From the NCBI GenBank assembly GCA_947034885.2, contig OZ019759.1, forward strand, positions 3,412,501 to 3,476,500: DNA of 64,000 nt, read 5' to 3'. The position numbers and the translations under genes were made by a program. The notes under the pieces were generated by a model, which did not search any database, was not told where the DNA came from, and saw nothing but the letters and a program-made list of their open reading frames with translations. The DNA comes from Thuidium tamariscinum (lineage: Eukaryota; Streptophyta; Bryopsida; Hypnales; Thuidiaceae). Below are positions 1 to 12,947 of this stretch, piece after piece. Each line of letters begins with the position of its first letter. Positions within the stretch are counted from its first letter, which is position 1.

Positions 1-869
1 CAACCAAATACATTGCTCCATGTCTTATATGATGCCCAATGTTGCTGCACATCATTGGTCGTCAAAGCTTGAGTCTTTTGGAATCCTCCTTTGAATACGT
101 GAAGTTTTTTCCACACATGCCTTAGTGTGTCCATGCACATGATCGCGAGAAGCAGAAGAGTGGGAGGCAAGTCAAACGTTGGTGATTTCTAAATCAATCT
201 CATCTTTGGCCTTGGAATAGTGGGATTCACCTTCAAGCTTATGGTTTGGACATGCAGCATTTGCTAATCTCCCACCATTTCCATATTCATGTCTTCACTG
301 TCATTGTTTTTTATTGTCATATTTTGATGGCTTGAAGCCCATGTCCATCTTCCTCTACGGTGTTCCAAAAACGATGTATGGCATCATTTTGGAGTACAAA
401 TCTTCCCTTGAATATTGGGAGATTGGAGCTGAAGATGCCTTGGTGTGCCCGTGCACATAATTCTATAGAAGCAAGAAGAGTGGGAGTGCAATGCTTTGCA
501 AACCACAACTACATTGGCTAGCTTCATAGTCAAGGCCACGTACTCTTTCATCCTCAAGATTGCAAAGTCTAAGAACAGAGAGTGAAACACATGATCTTGT
601 CTTGTTTTAAAATCACCATCAATGTTTCTAGAATGTCTTTAGAGATGAGGCAAAGGCAATGTTAAAAGCACCTCCGACGTAGAATCTATCACAAGGGACA
701 TCGTAAGGGTAGTATTCTTGGTGAAATATACTTCTTATAATAGTCTTGGAGTTCAAGATATTGTGATAAGGGTATGCATGAAGTGCTCTTCCAGGATAGC
801 ATTGTGGAAGTTCATGACATTGCAAAACCTTGTGCTCATCACCATTTGCCATTTGTAAGGTAACGATGG
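1..869. other. Non-coding region with scattered short direct repeats
   Basis: No gene recognised. A diverged phrase containing GTGTCCATGCACATGAT and a following AGAAG-rich stretch appears near 127, 443 (as GTGCCCGTGCACATAAT) and 1680, so this tract shares sequence with the foldback region to its right. The short open frames look random and show no recognisable motif. Confidence 0.4.
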
Positions 870-1300
870 ACACAAGATGTGTCAATTGCCGATTAGCCCC
901 CAAATGCATCCCACGGTACAGACTACAAAAGAAGGTGTATTGATAAGTTGTGACGAAAAGCAATGGCTTCCTTCAATAGACGCATTTTAATGATTGTTTT
1001 GGATGTTCACGGATAGAATATTAAGCTCTTGTTGACCTTGAATGTTGTTCACATCATTGATCACCCTTGAATTTGCCTTGACGTTGGTGCCTCTATACAC
1101 AAAGAAAATGAGTGGTAATAAGTGTCGCTATAGTTTATTTTCTTCGTGTATGGAGGCACTACTGTCAAGGAAAATTCAGAGTTGATCGATGATGTGAACA
1201 ACATGACTTGCCTTTTGTCACAACTTATCAGTGCACCTACTTCTATAGTTTGGACCTAGGGATGCAATTGGAGGATGATCAGCAATTGGCACATCTCTTG
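870..1300. repeat. Foldback: nested imperfect inverted repeat
   Basis: Arms of 65 bp at 1044-1108 and 1138-1202 are inverted copies (about 85% identical by eye) separated by 29 bp. Further outward, 870-960 is an imperfect inverted copy of about 1205-1295: both contain the same words, for example GATAAGTTGTGAC on one side and its complement on the other. About 80 bp at 961-1043 lacks a counterpart. This is a foldback or hairpin-type repeat; a decayed foldback transposon or a hairpin small-RNA source are both possible. No terminal motif or target duplication was identified. Confidence 0.6.
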
Positions 1301-1409
1301 CCTTCCATGATCATTGTAGACTTTTCTTGCTTCTCAATGTTTTGAAGATCGCAAAACCACGTGTGAGGTAATTCTACCTCTGACATTTGCCATTTGCAAG
1401 GTAACTTGA

Positions 1410-1564
1410 CCTCTGACAAACTAAGTGGTTGCCAACAAAATGGAACCCACATCGCGGTCCAACACTCCACCCAAATGAATTGCAGTCCATTCTAGGAATG
1501 GAAGGTGCACCGTAAAAGTAAGCGTGGATCCAATGGGTTGACAACCACTTAGCGTGCCAGAGGC
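1410..1564. repeat. Second imperfect inverted repeat
   Basis: 1410-1450 (CCTCTGACAAACTAAGTGG...) is an inverted copy of about 1525-1564 (complement CCTCTGGCACGCTAAGTGG...), with a spacer of about 75 bp. It adds to the foldback structures of the first 1.8 kb. Confidence 0.5.
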
Positions 1565-1800
1565 CAAGATACCATGCATCTCTATCGTCTTTGGTTGCTC
1601 TCATGTTAACGATGCTCCATCCTCGTGGTTGTTTTAGCTTCCTTGAATGCTTGGTAGATTGGAGCCAAACGTGCCTTTGTGTGTCCATGCATATGATTCT
1701 AAGGAAGCGAGAGTGGTATAAACGGAGTACAATGTACACAATGAGCAGGTGGAGCTTTGTTCCTTGGAACCATGTGCATGGGCATACCAAGACATAATTG

Positions 1801-3498
1801 GTGTTGTACGAGTAGTCTAGGCGAAAGTACCTTTACACACAAAAATGTAGTAAAATGACACAAAATATCGTCCCAAGAGATTCCAAATGTTATTGCAAGT
1901 TATGTTTTCTAGTTTCTTTTTCTTTTCTCCACAAAACACACAATTGATTACTTTCTTCTAGATTGCACCTTTCTTTCCAGATTCCGGTTCAATCCTTTTA
2001 AATACTGGTTTTATATTCTTATATTTCACCTTCAAAGGGTCCAGTCTTGATCTTTAGAGGGGTAGGGACTTACCACTTATAAACCTCACACTCTCCACTT
2101 TAATAAAACAAACAAAATACCAAAATAACCAAAGGGTTGTAGCAAAGAAAGAAGATTCGGATCCTTACAACTTTTCAGATGGCCAATCCGGACAATAGGT
2201 CATGTAGGACTACATTCACTCCCCCTTACTACAACGATAGACACAAAGACAACTAGTTCCAAAAGAAAATATTTTCCTAGTTCCGTAGATCGAGCATGTG
2301 GTTGACAGACCTTCCGATGGAAGAAAACTTTCCTCTAGTGATTGCTTAACTCCACACAAAACCACACTGTGATTCCAGAACCTCCTCCATTCGATCTTGG
2401 GCTTCCACTGGATGACCGTTCCAACAATTTAAAGGCACTGTGCGCAAATTCACAATTCAGATTTCAAGTTCTAAAAAGGCAGTCTCTGAGTTTAATCTCA
2501 ATTGCCTAAGTATCTGGATTCCTCCTTATTGGTCCCCTCATCCACCTTAGCCGTCAAACAAATACAAAGGGAATCACTTTATACAAGATGGGATCCAATA
2601 GTTCAATCAATAGCAATTGTGGAATAAAGAAGGGAAATCAACTTTCAAATTGCACTCGGAGGGAATGAGAGGTCAAGCAGCCTCTCCAATTCTTAAAAGA
2701 CAAAACCCCAAAGCCAAAAAGGCAAGAGAAAATCAGGGCAACCAACCAGAGTCCAACTAAGAAATCCGGAAAGACCCTTGATAGTTGTCTTTGGAAAACT
2801 GGATTCAGGGCCTACAGGCGAAAAAAACGTTCCAGAATTGCCATCACAAAAATTCAAATCCTAACTATCCTTCTCTATTTTTGTTGCTTCTTCAAACTAT
2901 CGGCCACTAATAGAGCTGAGAGCCTATGAACTGCAGACTTGGCAGTTGGAGTCGTCTTCGTTGTCGACAAGGTTGGCCATTTCGAAACTAGTTGAGGAAA
3001 TACGTTTGCACCTTCGCTTTCCATCTCACTTCCGAATTCAGTGCTCTTTGCCTCTTGTCGCAATACAGGGTAAGTAAATTCCCCATTATATTCACAAAAA
3101 CCACTGAAGAGTATAACCAAGTGACTCTAAAGATCAAACCTGCGAGATTCTGTGAAGTATCTGGCCTTATTAAGCGATTAAGATAAGTCAGTCCTAAAAT
3201 TCTCCAATCCGGTCCTAGAATTAGAACCAGAAACACCCGAACAACCCAAAGACAATAACCTATTTTCTCGTGCAAACCGGTATTCTGACAATCCAATCCG
3301 GATCAATTCCGCTCCTGGTTTCTCTCGGAACCAATCTGTTCTGGATGGTCCGCACGTATCCTTTCCGTAATCCGATTTAGCTTTGACTCTGTTTTACCAT
3401 TAGAGGGGTCGCCGCTTGATTTTGTAAGCGGTAGGCCCACCGCTCCTTCCATAACTTATAGTGGCTGAAGTCCCACTTTCCTATCAAGGCCTTATTTG
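1801..3498. other. Non-coding region, no gene recognised
   Basis: Repetitive-looking DNA without a convincing open frame. The phrase AGAGGGGTCGCC at about 3402 resembles AGAGGGGGTCGCC at about 63950 near the right end of the window, so both may derive from one repeat family. A decayed LTR is conceivable, but no paired LTRs, primer-binding site or gag/pol similarity is visible. Confidence 0.3.
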
Positions 3499-3530
3499 TT
3501 AAAATGAGACAAATTGTAGTCTCATTTTAA
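3499..3530. repeat. Perfect 12-bp inverted repeat
   Basis: TTAAAATGAGAC at 3499-3510 and its exact complement at 3519-3530 enclose an 8-nt loop. A 17-bp direct repeat (CATTAAATTGAGACT) follows near 3565-3595. It lies left of the X-A 3' end and could mark an element border, but nothing proves this. Confidence 0.5.
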
Positions 3531-4070
3531 TGATTTTTTATTTTAGGGCAAAAAAAGCTTTCATTAAATTGAGACTTCCCATTAAATTGAGACTCGAAAA
3601 TGCCAAGAATTAGCCTTTATTTTTTTTATCTTGCTTCTACCAATGGCAAATATCCACAATCAACATCAATATTTCTTCTTTCAATTATTTTATAGGTCAA
3701 CAAAATATTTCAAAACATTTTCAAGTTAAATGTTTTTTTAAAAGGAAACTTCTATTTCTTACAACGCACATGTAAGGTTCAATGATATCACACTTTGACT
3801 TCTCAAACTTGCCATTTGTTCCTTTATGCAAGAAAATATTCTCTGCATACAATTTTTGAGATTCAATCCAAAAATATATATTTATTACTAATAGAAATCA
3901 ATATCTACTACATATCGACTACACTATGATGATGGACAAATCCATATCTTTTACTCTAAATGCATGCAAATATTAATTTCATAATTTGTAACTTACTACA
4001 ATATGAAAAGCAATCTAATACCTCAAACTAAACAATTTAGTTAACTACTACTTCTACTACTATAAAATAC

Positions 4071-5074
4071 TCATTCTTCTTCCATAGACTCATCTTCCTC
4101 ATCATTGCGTTCATCGATTGTAAAGGCCGCCAACGATGCCTTAATGATACCAACTTGTAAATTTGGAATTGAGACTTTCGGTTTTTTAGTGTTTTCGCGA
4201 AAATGAGGCTTCCAAGCTGTTAAGATACAACCCATACTTGACCATGTTGGCTTGATTGCGGTGTCCTCATGCCACACATTCCCTTGTTTCATATCCCATC
4301 CCTCCTAGGGGAGGATACTTCCCATTTTTTAATAACCTACGTGTGGCAGAATATAGGGTACATTTAAATAATCTTAGGTAAAATTTATAAGAAATTTACA
4401 TATAAAATAAGGGACATTAAAAAGGCAAAGTGTTTTAAAAATAAAATAGGGATGATAATATGGTTGATTTTTCCGCTTTATGGTAAAATAGGGACTCTTT
4501 TAATGTTGCCAAGTAATGATTACAAGTAATTGATAGCCCCCCTAAAAATACCCCACCGCCGCACGTTGAGCTTCCAGATATACAAGAAGTGTCCTCCCTG
4601 GGCATCCCTCATACGTATCCATATTAATGTGTCCATTTGAAGCAGGCGTCCAATATTGAATTTTGATCATATGTATGTACCCTGGATCTGGACTTGGAGC
4701 CGTTATGGCCCTAGCAAGCCAAAATGGTTTAGGATCACCATGAGCGGGTCGTACTGCAATAAAAGAACCTTCATGCGTATCTACATTTACACGGAATGAA
4801 GGATGCGGACAATCACGTCTGCGTCCAACAAACGGCACATCTTCTGCGTCTTCCTCATGTAATGTGCCATCTCTTTGCATCTGATCTGTCTCATCCAGAG
4901 CAATCCTAAAAGTTGGCCAAAAACCATCAAGTAATGCTTCACGCACTTAAAGAGGTGTATCTAGAGCCGCTTGAACACCTTTCCAGTAATCTTCTAAGGC
5001 ACCATTCTTTCGCCTAAACTCTCCTATGTAATCGTCATTTGACATTTTCTTCCGATGCGCAACAAAACCATTCA
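4071..5074 (-). pseudogene. X-A, C-terminal part (DUF7869-like transposon gene), separated by CACTA insertion
   Basis: This is the downstream part of the minus-strand gene whose first part is at 48079-50992. Joining the flanks of the CACTA element and removing one copy of the TCA duplication gives a continuous frame reading ...EHVKKGL / NGFVAHRKK.... An in-frame TAA at 4947-4949 (probably from CAA) interrupts it, after which the same frame continues to a stop at 4542. A further C-terminal piece at 4292-4071 contains AWKPHFRENTKKPKVSIP and IIKASL, which I associate with the C-terminus of DUF7869-type plant proteins. About 250 bp of AT-rich DNA separates the two pieces, either an intron or another insertion. 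The family name is from memory. Catalytic function is not evident in this part. Confidence 0.65.
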
Positions 5075-5104
5075 CACTACAAAAAACAGTGGCATAAATG
5101 ACTG
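5075..5104 (+). repeat. Left terminal inverted repeat of outer CACTA
   Basis: Starts CACTACAAAAAACAGTGG. The first 12 bases match the complement of the right end exactly, then similarity continues with one indel to ATAAATGACT. Flanked on the left by TCA (5072-5074). Confidence 0.9.
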
Positions 5105-5660
5105 TGAAAAATGACTCAAAAACAGTCATTCCGGACCGAAATGACTGAAAAACGACTTCGGGCCCTACAGTCATTGTGGACAAGTCATTTTCGAAATGAC
5201 TCTGGGTGTATTATCACCATCCATTTGGTGAGTGGATGAGTAACACATGGGTCTGTCCAAGGGACATTTCAGTTTGGGAACCAAAAAATTTTAAGGGAAG
5301 GGTGGGCAGCTGACCATTTCTATGGGAATTTAACCTAGGTGGCCGCCCACGTCAGCGATTTCTGCAGTCATTTCAAAGTTGCGATATAGTCATTATTCTG
5401 TTGACGTGGCAGTCCATGTCGGTCTATTTTGTAGTCATTCTTCAGTTGTCAGATAGGCGGACTTCTGCTGACGTGGACAACAATATCGGGGAAATACTGA
5501 GTCATTCTCAAGTTGCAATATAGTTGTGTTGCAATAAAAAATGGTGACTTCTGCTACCTCATTGTGAAGGGTTTAGTAGTTGTATCTCAGTCATTTTTTA
5601 GACATTTTCAGGGTTTACGGTTGGTCATTTCCTAGTTAATTTTGTGTTCCAATGTGGTTC
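5094..5660. repeat. Left subterminal AATGACT/AGTCATT array
   Basis: About seven copies of the core AATGACT, in both orientations, lie within the first 140 bp of the element, and looser TGACT/AGTCA copies continue to about 5660. Subterminal arrays of short motifs are the known TnpA-binding sites of En/Spm-like elements, so this is the probable binding region. Binding here is inferred. Confidence 0.75.
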
Positions 5661-6259
5661 TCCTTGACCCATTCGTCAATCCCATTTGGACCATCCCAAT
5701 CATTTTGAAGTCATACGTAAGTTCAGCTGCAGTAGTGCAATGGGTGCATAGTTCAGATTTGAAGTTCATTTCTTGAGATGGTGGAAAGTCATCACACAGA
5801 TGAGGACGTCAGGCATGACAGTTGAGACTCAGTCACCAACATTTCATCAGTTCTACTCCATGACTACAGTGTACTTGGTGACTATGACATTCAATATACC
5901 TATACCAACAAAGTGAAGGACAAAATCCTATATCAAACAAGTAGAAGGCATTCACATGGGATGATAAAGCAATATGCATTTCCATACTGACAATATACCA
6001 ATGCACTCAAACAAGAACATAAGAGAGTCGTGAAGTTGATATTACCTAAATTCTCACAACACATGGAAAAATGCAAACACACTATACAACTTCAATTGTA
6101 CTAAACAGTAGTACAGTACTGAATCTGACCCCTAGGATGGAATCAGCCGTGGGTGTAGGGTTTAGCTATAATATTTACAATACCATTGTCATTATAAAAC
6201 CGTACTCCAATCGGCAGAAGTCACTGGCCTACCCAAGTACCGAAGTCTATGTTGCAACC
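5661..6259. other. Untranslated or non-coding stretch of outer CACTA
   Basis: No gene seen. It lies between the left subterminal array and the 3' end of the leftward TnpA-like gene, and probably includes that gene's 3' untranslated region. A few TGACT motifs persist. Confidence 0.4.
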
Positions 6260-9200
6260 TCACATTGTAATCTTCAGGTACTTCTGATCCCACATTGTAC
6301 AGGTGCCCTTACAATCTTCAATCTTCTCTTGATTATCGTCTGAATTTGGAAACATTAGCGCCACGCCAGGGTGCAGAACCTCCTTAACATCAACCTTGAA
6401 CCACGTCTCCGGAATTTCAGAGAAATGGAACTTGTGCTTGCCTGGGATACCGCTAATCTTCCCCACAGCCACTTTCTGCCTAGTCGCCCGCGGGTTGATG
6501 AGATAAACTTCGTCTCCGATCCGATACTACAAAGATGCCAATAACTCAGTTCACGGGTAACAAAGCAAAATTCAGTCAAACATTCTACTAAATGGTAACT
6601 TCACAACTACTTCCCTATGACTGCCATGTGACTTTCATGCAACTCTCATCTGACTTGTGAATGACTGAAACACATTTAGTAACTGAGATTTCACTTCATT
6701 GGGAAGCAAGCATTTTACTATTGAACATACTGTGCACAAAATGCCAAGTACGACCTTCTGCTCAATCTGCATTGGGAAAAACAAGGCCCCGTGCAACTTC
6801 TGAAGCCTCGAAATAAGTATAACGTCGTGAATTCATTAGTAACCCACCCTTATAAGCACGGGAGCTGAATTACACCAAATTGTAGGAAAATGAAGAGGGC
6901 CACCCAACTGTAACTTTTGGACGACTACGCCATGACTTCTACATCACTCACTGATGGTGTGACAAACCCCTAATTGATTGTCGATTGACTAAAACTACAC
7001 TACACAATGACTTCGTGAAATAGAAAAAGCATTCTGGGCTTTAGGAAATAATAAGCGCACCTTCTTCGTGGATGCTGCGGTCCCTTTCTTTTTTGTCCCT
7101 CCAACTGCCCTGGGCTTGGCCTCCTGCTTCTGCCCCTTGCCCTACACAAAATGCACATCAACAGATTATCAGATACGAAGATCAATGGAAGGTGAGGGGA
7201 CGCATGCATGCGTGCAACCCAATGGAGGGTGTGTCCCCTCACCTTCCACAATGTCCAAGAACTCATATGCATGTCCTCTTCATCGTCTTTCCAGCATTTG
7301 GGACATGGATTCATTGACAATTTGTGGATATTTGGAGCGGAAAGCAGCAACATCCCCGCATTGGTCAAAAGCCTCTAGTAACGGCCACAAGTACCATTTC
7401 AAATATTCTTTGTCATCTGCCAAGTTGCACATCCACTTCACGTAGAAAGGGGTACTGATGATGACATTAGCATCTAGATTGCACTCCACCCTACTTGCCT
7501 TACTATCTACAATTATTGTATTGGCTGCATTGAAATTGGGCCAAGTCGCATACACTACCTCTAATTGTTTTCCCCACTCATTTGAGGTACCTTTTTCAGC
7601 ATGGCTACTTTCACCATGTTCACCTGACCACGAAAATAGAGGGGCTGCTATGACACCCTTTACCCCCCTCAACATTATAGGTAGCACGTCATCCATGTGT
7701 TCCCTACTACCACTACCCCAGAATGCGACAATAAAACTTTGAAAGTAGCGAGTAAGGAACGATTTCAGCCAAGGACGGAAAACTACTCTCCTGGAGGCAG
7801 TTCCTGTACTACTACGGATTCGTGGGTTTGGATTTCCCTCACAAAGCATACTACAATCTAGCAAGGTCCCATGTACATTGAAAATCACTAATTTGGTAGG
7901 ACCCCATTCACGCAATCCAGTTAAGTGGTCGGGAACACCAGAAGGTCTCACCTCACTGGACGTCTGTTGGCAAACGCCGTGTAGGGAAAGTACCTTCTGC
8001 GGTGACTTTGGAGGTTTCTTGGTCTTCTTCGGTGAGGGCTCCGATGCAACTGCTATCGTCTCCTTTGACTTACACGCTTTAGGCACTTCTGCAAGATTAG
8101 GTGCCGATTCTTCCAATGTGGGCTCCGGAAGTCTCACGGCCTGCCCCTCTTCAGGCTCCCCAAGGCTACCTTCAGCGTCATTGTTTCCCGCTGAAGGACC
8201 ACCGCTGCTGGGCGTGAAGTAGCCATCATCAGAATCCACTCTGTCTTCATCTCGCGCGTCCTCGTGTAGAGAAACCACGTCTTCTTCACCTGCAGTGGTC
8301 CGCTCTTCGACAAAGAGCTGCTCGGGCGTCTTCGGTGTCTTCGTTTCTTCTGTAGCCGCTACAATACTGCCTACGGTTGGAGCCGCCTTATTCACTGCCA
8401 CCTCCGCAGTGGACTCTTTCGGAACCACTGGAACGGATTCTTTGGCACCGCACGGGTTGGACTCCCTCGACGTCTCCCTCGACACCCTTGGGAGCGGATC
8501 TCTTGCAATGTCGGCGTCGGCTTTCGAGAGAATGAGCGCAGGCACTTCTGCGTCACTCACAATGGGCGCTATAGTGGGGCCGACAAGCGTGAGAGGGGTC
8601 AATTCTGAATCGGATTCACATAACGTGATGTCCCGGGACTTCACTAAGAACTGAGCATCACGCTTCTTCACTGCCCCAACACCCACATTCTTCTTTGTTT
8701 TCGCAGAAGGGGCAACGGTCCCTTCCCTGGCCCTGAGTTTAGTCTTCGGCTTCGGCATGATCCCGATTGCGTCAACTTTGGGCAAGTCCCCTGACTGTCG
8801 ATTCTCCAGCACTGACTGGCATATAGAAAGGCTGCCTTCCTCGCGCTGCTTTGACGTGCCCATGTAGGAAGCAAACATTGAGCGCAAATCCTCTATTGCT
8901 GCCGCCTGCACTTTGGAATTTGCTACAAACTCGCCAAGGCGCACATCTACGTCATGCTTCCATGATTCCATAACTGCCTACTAGGAAGCGTCAACCGCCT
9001 CCACCATCTATTCACATATACACATAGAAACGAAAGACCACAGTTATGAGGTTCGGTATTACATGCGCAAGAAATGAAGAAACCCTAAGCCTAAGATAAA
9101 TTGGGCTTCTTCCCACCTCGCCACAGTGAAACAGCCGTGTCCAGTAGAAGACAATTGTTCGACAACATGTGACTAAAAAGTGACTTCAAATACACTACAT

Positions 9201-11113
9201 CATGACTTCATCTTGACTTCATTATGACTTAGTTTTCACTACACAATGACTCCAATGTGACCAAACTATGACTTCTCTTTAACTTCATCGTGACTACAAT
9301 ATCTTAACCAATACTAAAACTGGACTCTACGATGACTACAAAGTGACTTCATGGAATTGAAGTTCCTCTATGTAGGATCCTACGCCAAGCCTGAGCTCCT
9401 ATACATTACCACTGCTATAATTTCTGAAGCCACTACCATTGTGCCAGCAGTCCTTCATGTGGCCCACGAAAGTCATGTTCTAAGCTCCCCTGAAAAGCAA
9501 CAACAGACTTCCTCACCCTACAGAGTGTAGAGACTACCAACCATATTGGTAAGAAGTAGTACAAACACTCACAACATGTCCTAACCGATAGACAAACACT
9601 AATGGCATTGTAACATTTCTCGTTCACCACAGCACCAAGAAGCTGAAGCACAGCTATTTCACTAAAGCAAAGGAAAACAAAGTTGGTTTCACATTTACAT
9701 TGCCCGTGAATTCCGAACCTCCGCTTCCACGCCTGGCCTTTGCTAGTTCTGTAATTCCAGCACTTGTTTCCCCTCCCTGGAGAGGTCATACAAGAAATTG
9801 CAAGCATTAGTTCATATGCGTGATATGACCCCTTCACAAAACAGTTGGCATGCTGTTGAATAAGGTAATGTAAAAGAGACTCTACGGGAAACAGCTCACT
9901 ATACATCTTGAAAAAAAAGACTTACTGCCAAAGCTTCCCTTCCGGCCTTCCCTTTCCTCCCTACTAGCGTGTAATTCTTCACGCTCTTCCGTGCCTTCAC
10001 CATTTTCTGTGCCTTCAGCTTTTGAGCATCAGTATTCCAGTAGTCCTTCAGGCGATCCCACTCCACTCCGTCAATGTGAAGGGGAGCTTTGTTAGTGCCT
10101 TTCTGAAGGCATTTTAAGTAATGGGATTTCAAGCGAGATCTCTCGGCCTTCATATACCTCATCACAGAAGTGCGAAATCCTAATATGCTCAATGGATTCT
10201 CAAGGTACTCAAATTCATTATCTAGGGTTGCTCTGAGTTTCTTCAATGTGTGTGGTTGGTGCTTCTTCCAAGACACCACACTCATGTCAAGGCACTTGGG
10301 AACCAAATCCCGGAGCGCTTCGTCCCAAGCATTTTTGCCTTCGCAGCCACCGTCCACCTCCCTGCCCTCCATTACAAAGACGCGATTTGGCTTCGTTCCA
10401 GATGAAGCACGCTGACGACTCCCAAAGTCGTACTCATTCTTCCTCTTCCGCCGGGAGAAGCGATCTTCACTTTCTTGCGATCCAATACCTGCACAATATA
10501 AGATTTGCCCTGGAGCTTGACCAGGCCACGCCCCTGCCAAGGGTGCTGGAGGATTCACGGTCCACGGAACTACTGCCTGCTGAGATTGACTAGAGACCTA
10601 ATGCCCCGGGATCCAATGCAATGCAAGTTGCCCATATGTGCCATCAGTTTGGAGAGGAGGCGGGAGGGGAGGCGCTTTCTGTGCGGCCTTCGTTGGCGAT
10701 GCCTCCACCACGACAGTCTTCTTCCGCTTGGTCCTGTGGTCTACAAGAGGCTCTTCCTTCTCAAGCGACACCTCCTCGTCTGATGAATCAAACACAGCAT
10801 GCTCAAAGTCTGCACAAGCAACATTGCATGTATGTGAACATTTAGCACATGGGATGCTGCTCTGGTACCCGTGAAGCTTTAATTTGCCAAAGACATTGAA
10901 TACAAGTTCAAAGCGTGTGTAGTAGAACAACAAAAACCTCTAAACCCTAATACCAAAACAGAAAGCATGGTGCCAATTACCTGCGGCAGGTGGCTCCAAG
11001 CTGCATTGCCGCGCAAGATAGTTACAAGCAATTGCGAGATTCATCATACCTGTGGCGATGGCCTCATCATCGGACTTCGTTGCCTCTGACGAAGAATCAT
11101 GCGCGCTACTCAT
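6260..11113 (-). CDS. Outer TnpA-like DNA-binding protein with a captured FCP1/HAD-like domain
   Basis: Multi-exon gene. ATG at 11113; exon 1 (11113-11050) splices to 10809 in phase, giving MSSAHDSSSEATKSDDEAIAT then DFEHAVFD. Next come a Pro/Lys-rich stretch and an exon at about 10500-9900 with a TnpA-like region (GVEWDRLKDYWNTDAQK, a Transposase_24-like W..LK.YW pattern). The exon 8971-7280 (563 codons) starts with a helical segment, passes a long acidic/Pro/Thr-rich linker, and ends in a HAD/FCP1-like domain at about residues 355-550: KLVIFNVHGTLLD, FRPWLKSFL, IIVDSKASRVE. The first catalytic motif DxDGT reads NVHGT, so both key aspartates are lost. A basic exon (7139-7063) and a C-terminal exon (to 6260) follow; the latter has VYLINPRATRQKVAVGKISG and VDVKEVL, resembling the TNP1/EnSpm C-terminal region. 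The join near 10600 is unresolved. Introns hold dense TGACTT arrays. Likely role: binding the subterminal repeats. Confidence 0.65.
9168..9350. repeat. Intronic TGACTT array inside the TnpA-like gene
   Basis: Roughly ten copies of TGACTT/TGACTA lie in about 180 bp in one orientation, the same core as the subterminal repeats. They fall between coding exons, so they are probably intronic. They may be binding sites for the element's own TnpA-like protein. Confidence 0.65.
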
Positions 11114-12947
11114 TGTACGTTGCTCTCCTTGTTTGTCTCCGGCCGCGTCTTCTTTGCACGCCTGCCTCGCGATCTGTCCTCGAAGGCCTCACCGCCTTGA
11201 GCTCCTCCGCACAGGTCCTGAGTCCTTCTTCGCGTAATCGAAAGTCCTTGGGGGATTTTCTTCCGCAAGTTTCTTATCCTTGCGCCGCCACACTCCCAGT
11301 AAACGGCGGATCTGGAACTCTCACGCTAAGATGCACTGATCTCAAATGACGAGCACAACACTGATGGCACATCAAGGTGCACGATAGGTGCTACAATCGG
11401 GAGCAACAGAGAAGAGAACTATGTCTAGGGTTTTCCACTTCAATAAGCTGAAGGGGACACATACGCACACGCATCCTATGTGGCTGGTAGTAATTATTGT
11501 TCGTTTCTGATCCACCACTACTACACAACTTGTAGTGGACTCATATGCGACTTCAGAATGACTGAAAATCAGTTGCGATCCAGATTGGAGACATTCTATA
11601 TGACTGAAATGTAACTCAACGAAGACTATGGAAATTTGCGGCAACTACAGGGCCCAATGCACTACATGTACTCAGAGAAAACCCTAGGCAAGCGTCGCCT
11701 CTGCACCTTGGGATTTGTGCCTGCCTCATCTGAGTTAAGCAACGGTTAAGCATGCAAGCGCTCCATAGTGACAACAGTCTTCCATGACTTATGACACTCT
11801 CTCGACCTCAAGAGCAGCGGAGCGAGCGTAGACGCAGCTATGACATTGAGAGGATCAATGACTTCGCCATTGAGGCTCGACGACTTTGTAGATGACAACT
11901 AACTGCAGATGAAGGCGGTAGATTGTATCACTTACAAGACCGCGCGCGCCGCCAAAGAGGGCTCCAACGCCTTTTGCACTTAAGCAACATTCTGGTCTCT
12001 CCAGAGCTCGTACACACATTTTTCAGGAGGCGGACTCTCCATTGCCTCCTCCATCGTGCTTGGTAAGTGCACTCTCTACCGAAGAGCTTTGTCTTGGTTG
12101 ATAATCGGGATAGAAGTTCGTCCAATTACTGCGTCGAAACAATGTGAGTCCACACTCTATTCCGCTGCGACTTGCAATTGCGTACAAGCGCCGTAAAAGG
12201 CAGGGAGTTGGGTTTGGCACTCTCTTCAGTTCTCCGCACACACGAAGATGGAAATGAGAAAGTTCCAGAGGTGGAAGATGTTCTAGTTAGGTGCACGCAG
12301 CTAGTCCAAGGCATGATGAAGGACATCAGATTTGGTGGCTAGCAATAAATTCTAGGAGTTCGCAATTACTGTGAGACATGTCATGGACTAGACAATGTGG
12401 GGTAGGCACGATCTTCACTTGGTTTGTGTTTTAGTGCAAGTTTTGAAGCCCAAATCATTGTCAAAATTTGGCTCGATTACGCAATAATTAATCTACCTAA
12501 ACCCCTAATCATTTTCTTAGAGTCGAAACCTCAACGCACATGTACTGTTTGTGGTTGGACTTCATGATAGAGGATGTCTTGAACCACTGCCAGTAACCTC
12601 TTCCTAATAGCAGTCATGAAGGAGTTGGTAGTCATGATGTGTGACTAAGAAGTGACTAGTAATAGTAATTTACTAGTTCCAGTATCTATGGAATGACTTT
12701 AAAATAATTCCTCCACTGACGGAGTAGTTCGAAAATAGGTGGATGCTGGATTTAGGATTGCTTGGTTATTAAACATAGTCATAACCACACCTACTAGTTC
12801 ATATTTTCAGCTTTCCAACGAGATGTATGCTTTCTTAGAGACTTTGAATGTCTAGCACTTCTGGCACTGCACTTGGTAATTAATTGAGCTACCTCATTCT
12901 ATGTAGGCCGAAACTGCCAAGTGTATTTTGGCTGCATATTGTCCTAT
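11114..12947. other. Upstream region of outer TnpA-like gene
   Basis: No gene recognised. It contains more TGACT motifs (11540-11620 and 12620-12710) and CCACTACTACACAACTTGTAGTGG near 11526, whose seven-base ends are inverted copies. This is the left half of the intergenic promoter region of the outer element, cut by the nested element at 12948. Confidence 0.4.

Noticed and set aside
628..963. 111-codon minus-strand open frame
   Set aside because: No motif, start context or splice support; it overlaps the foldback repeat.
7068..8654. Several plus-strand open frames
   Set aside because: Shadows of the 563-codon minus-strand exon of the TnpA-like gene.
11526..11549. Short CACTAC...GTAGTG pair as another element border
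   Set aside because: Too short and without a target duplication; the bases fit the local motif background.
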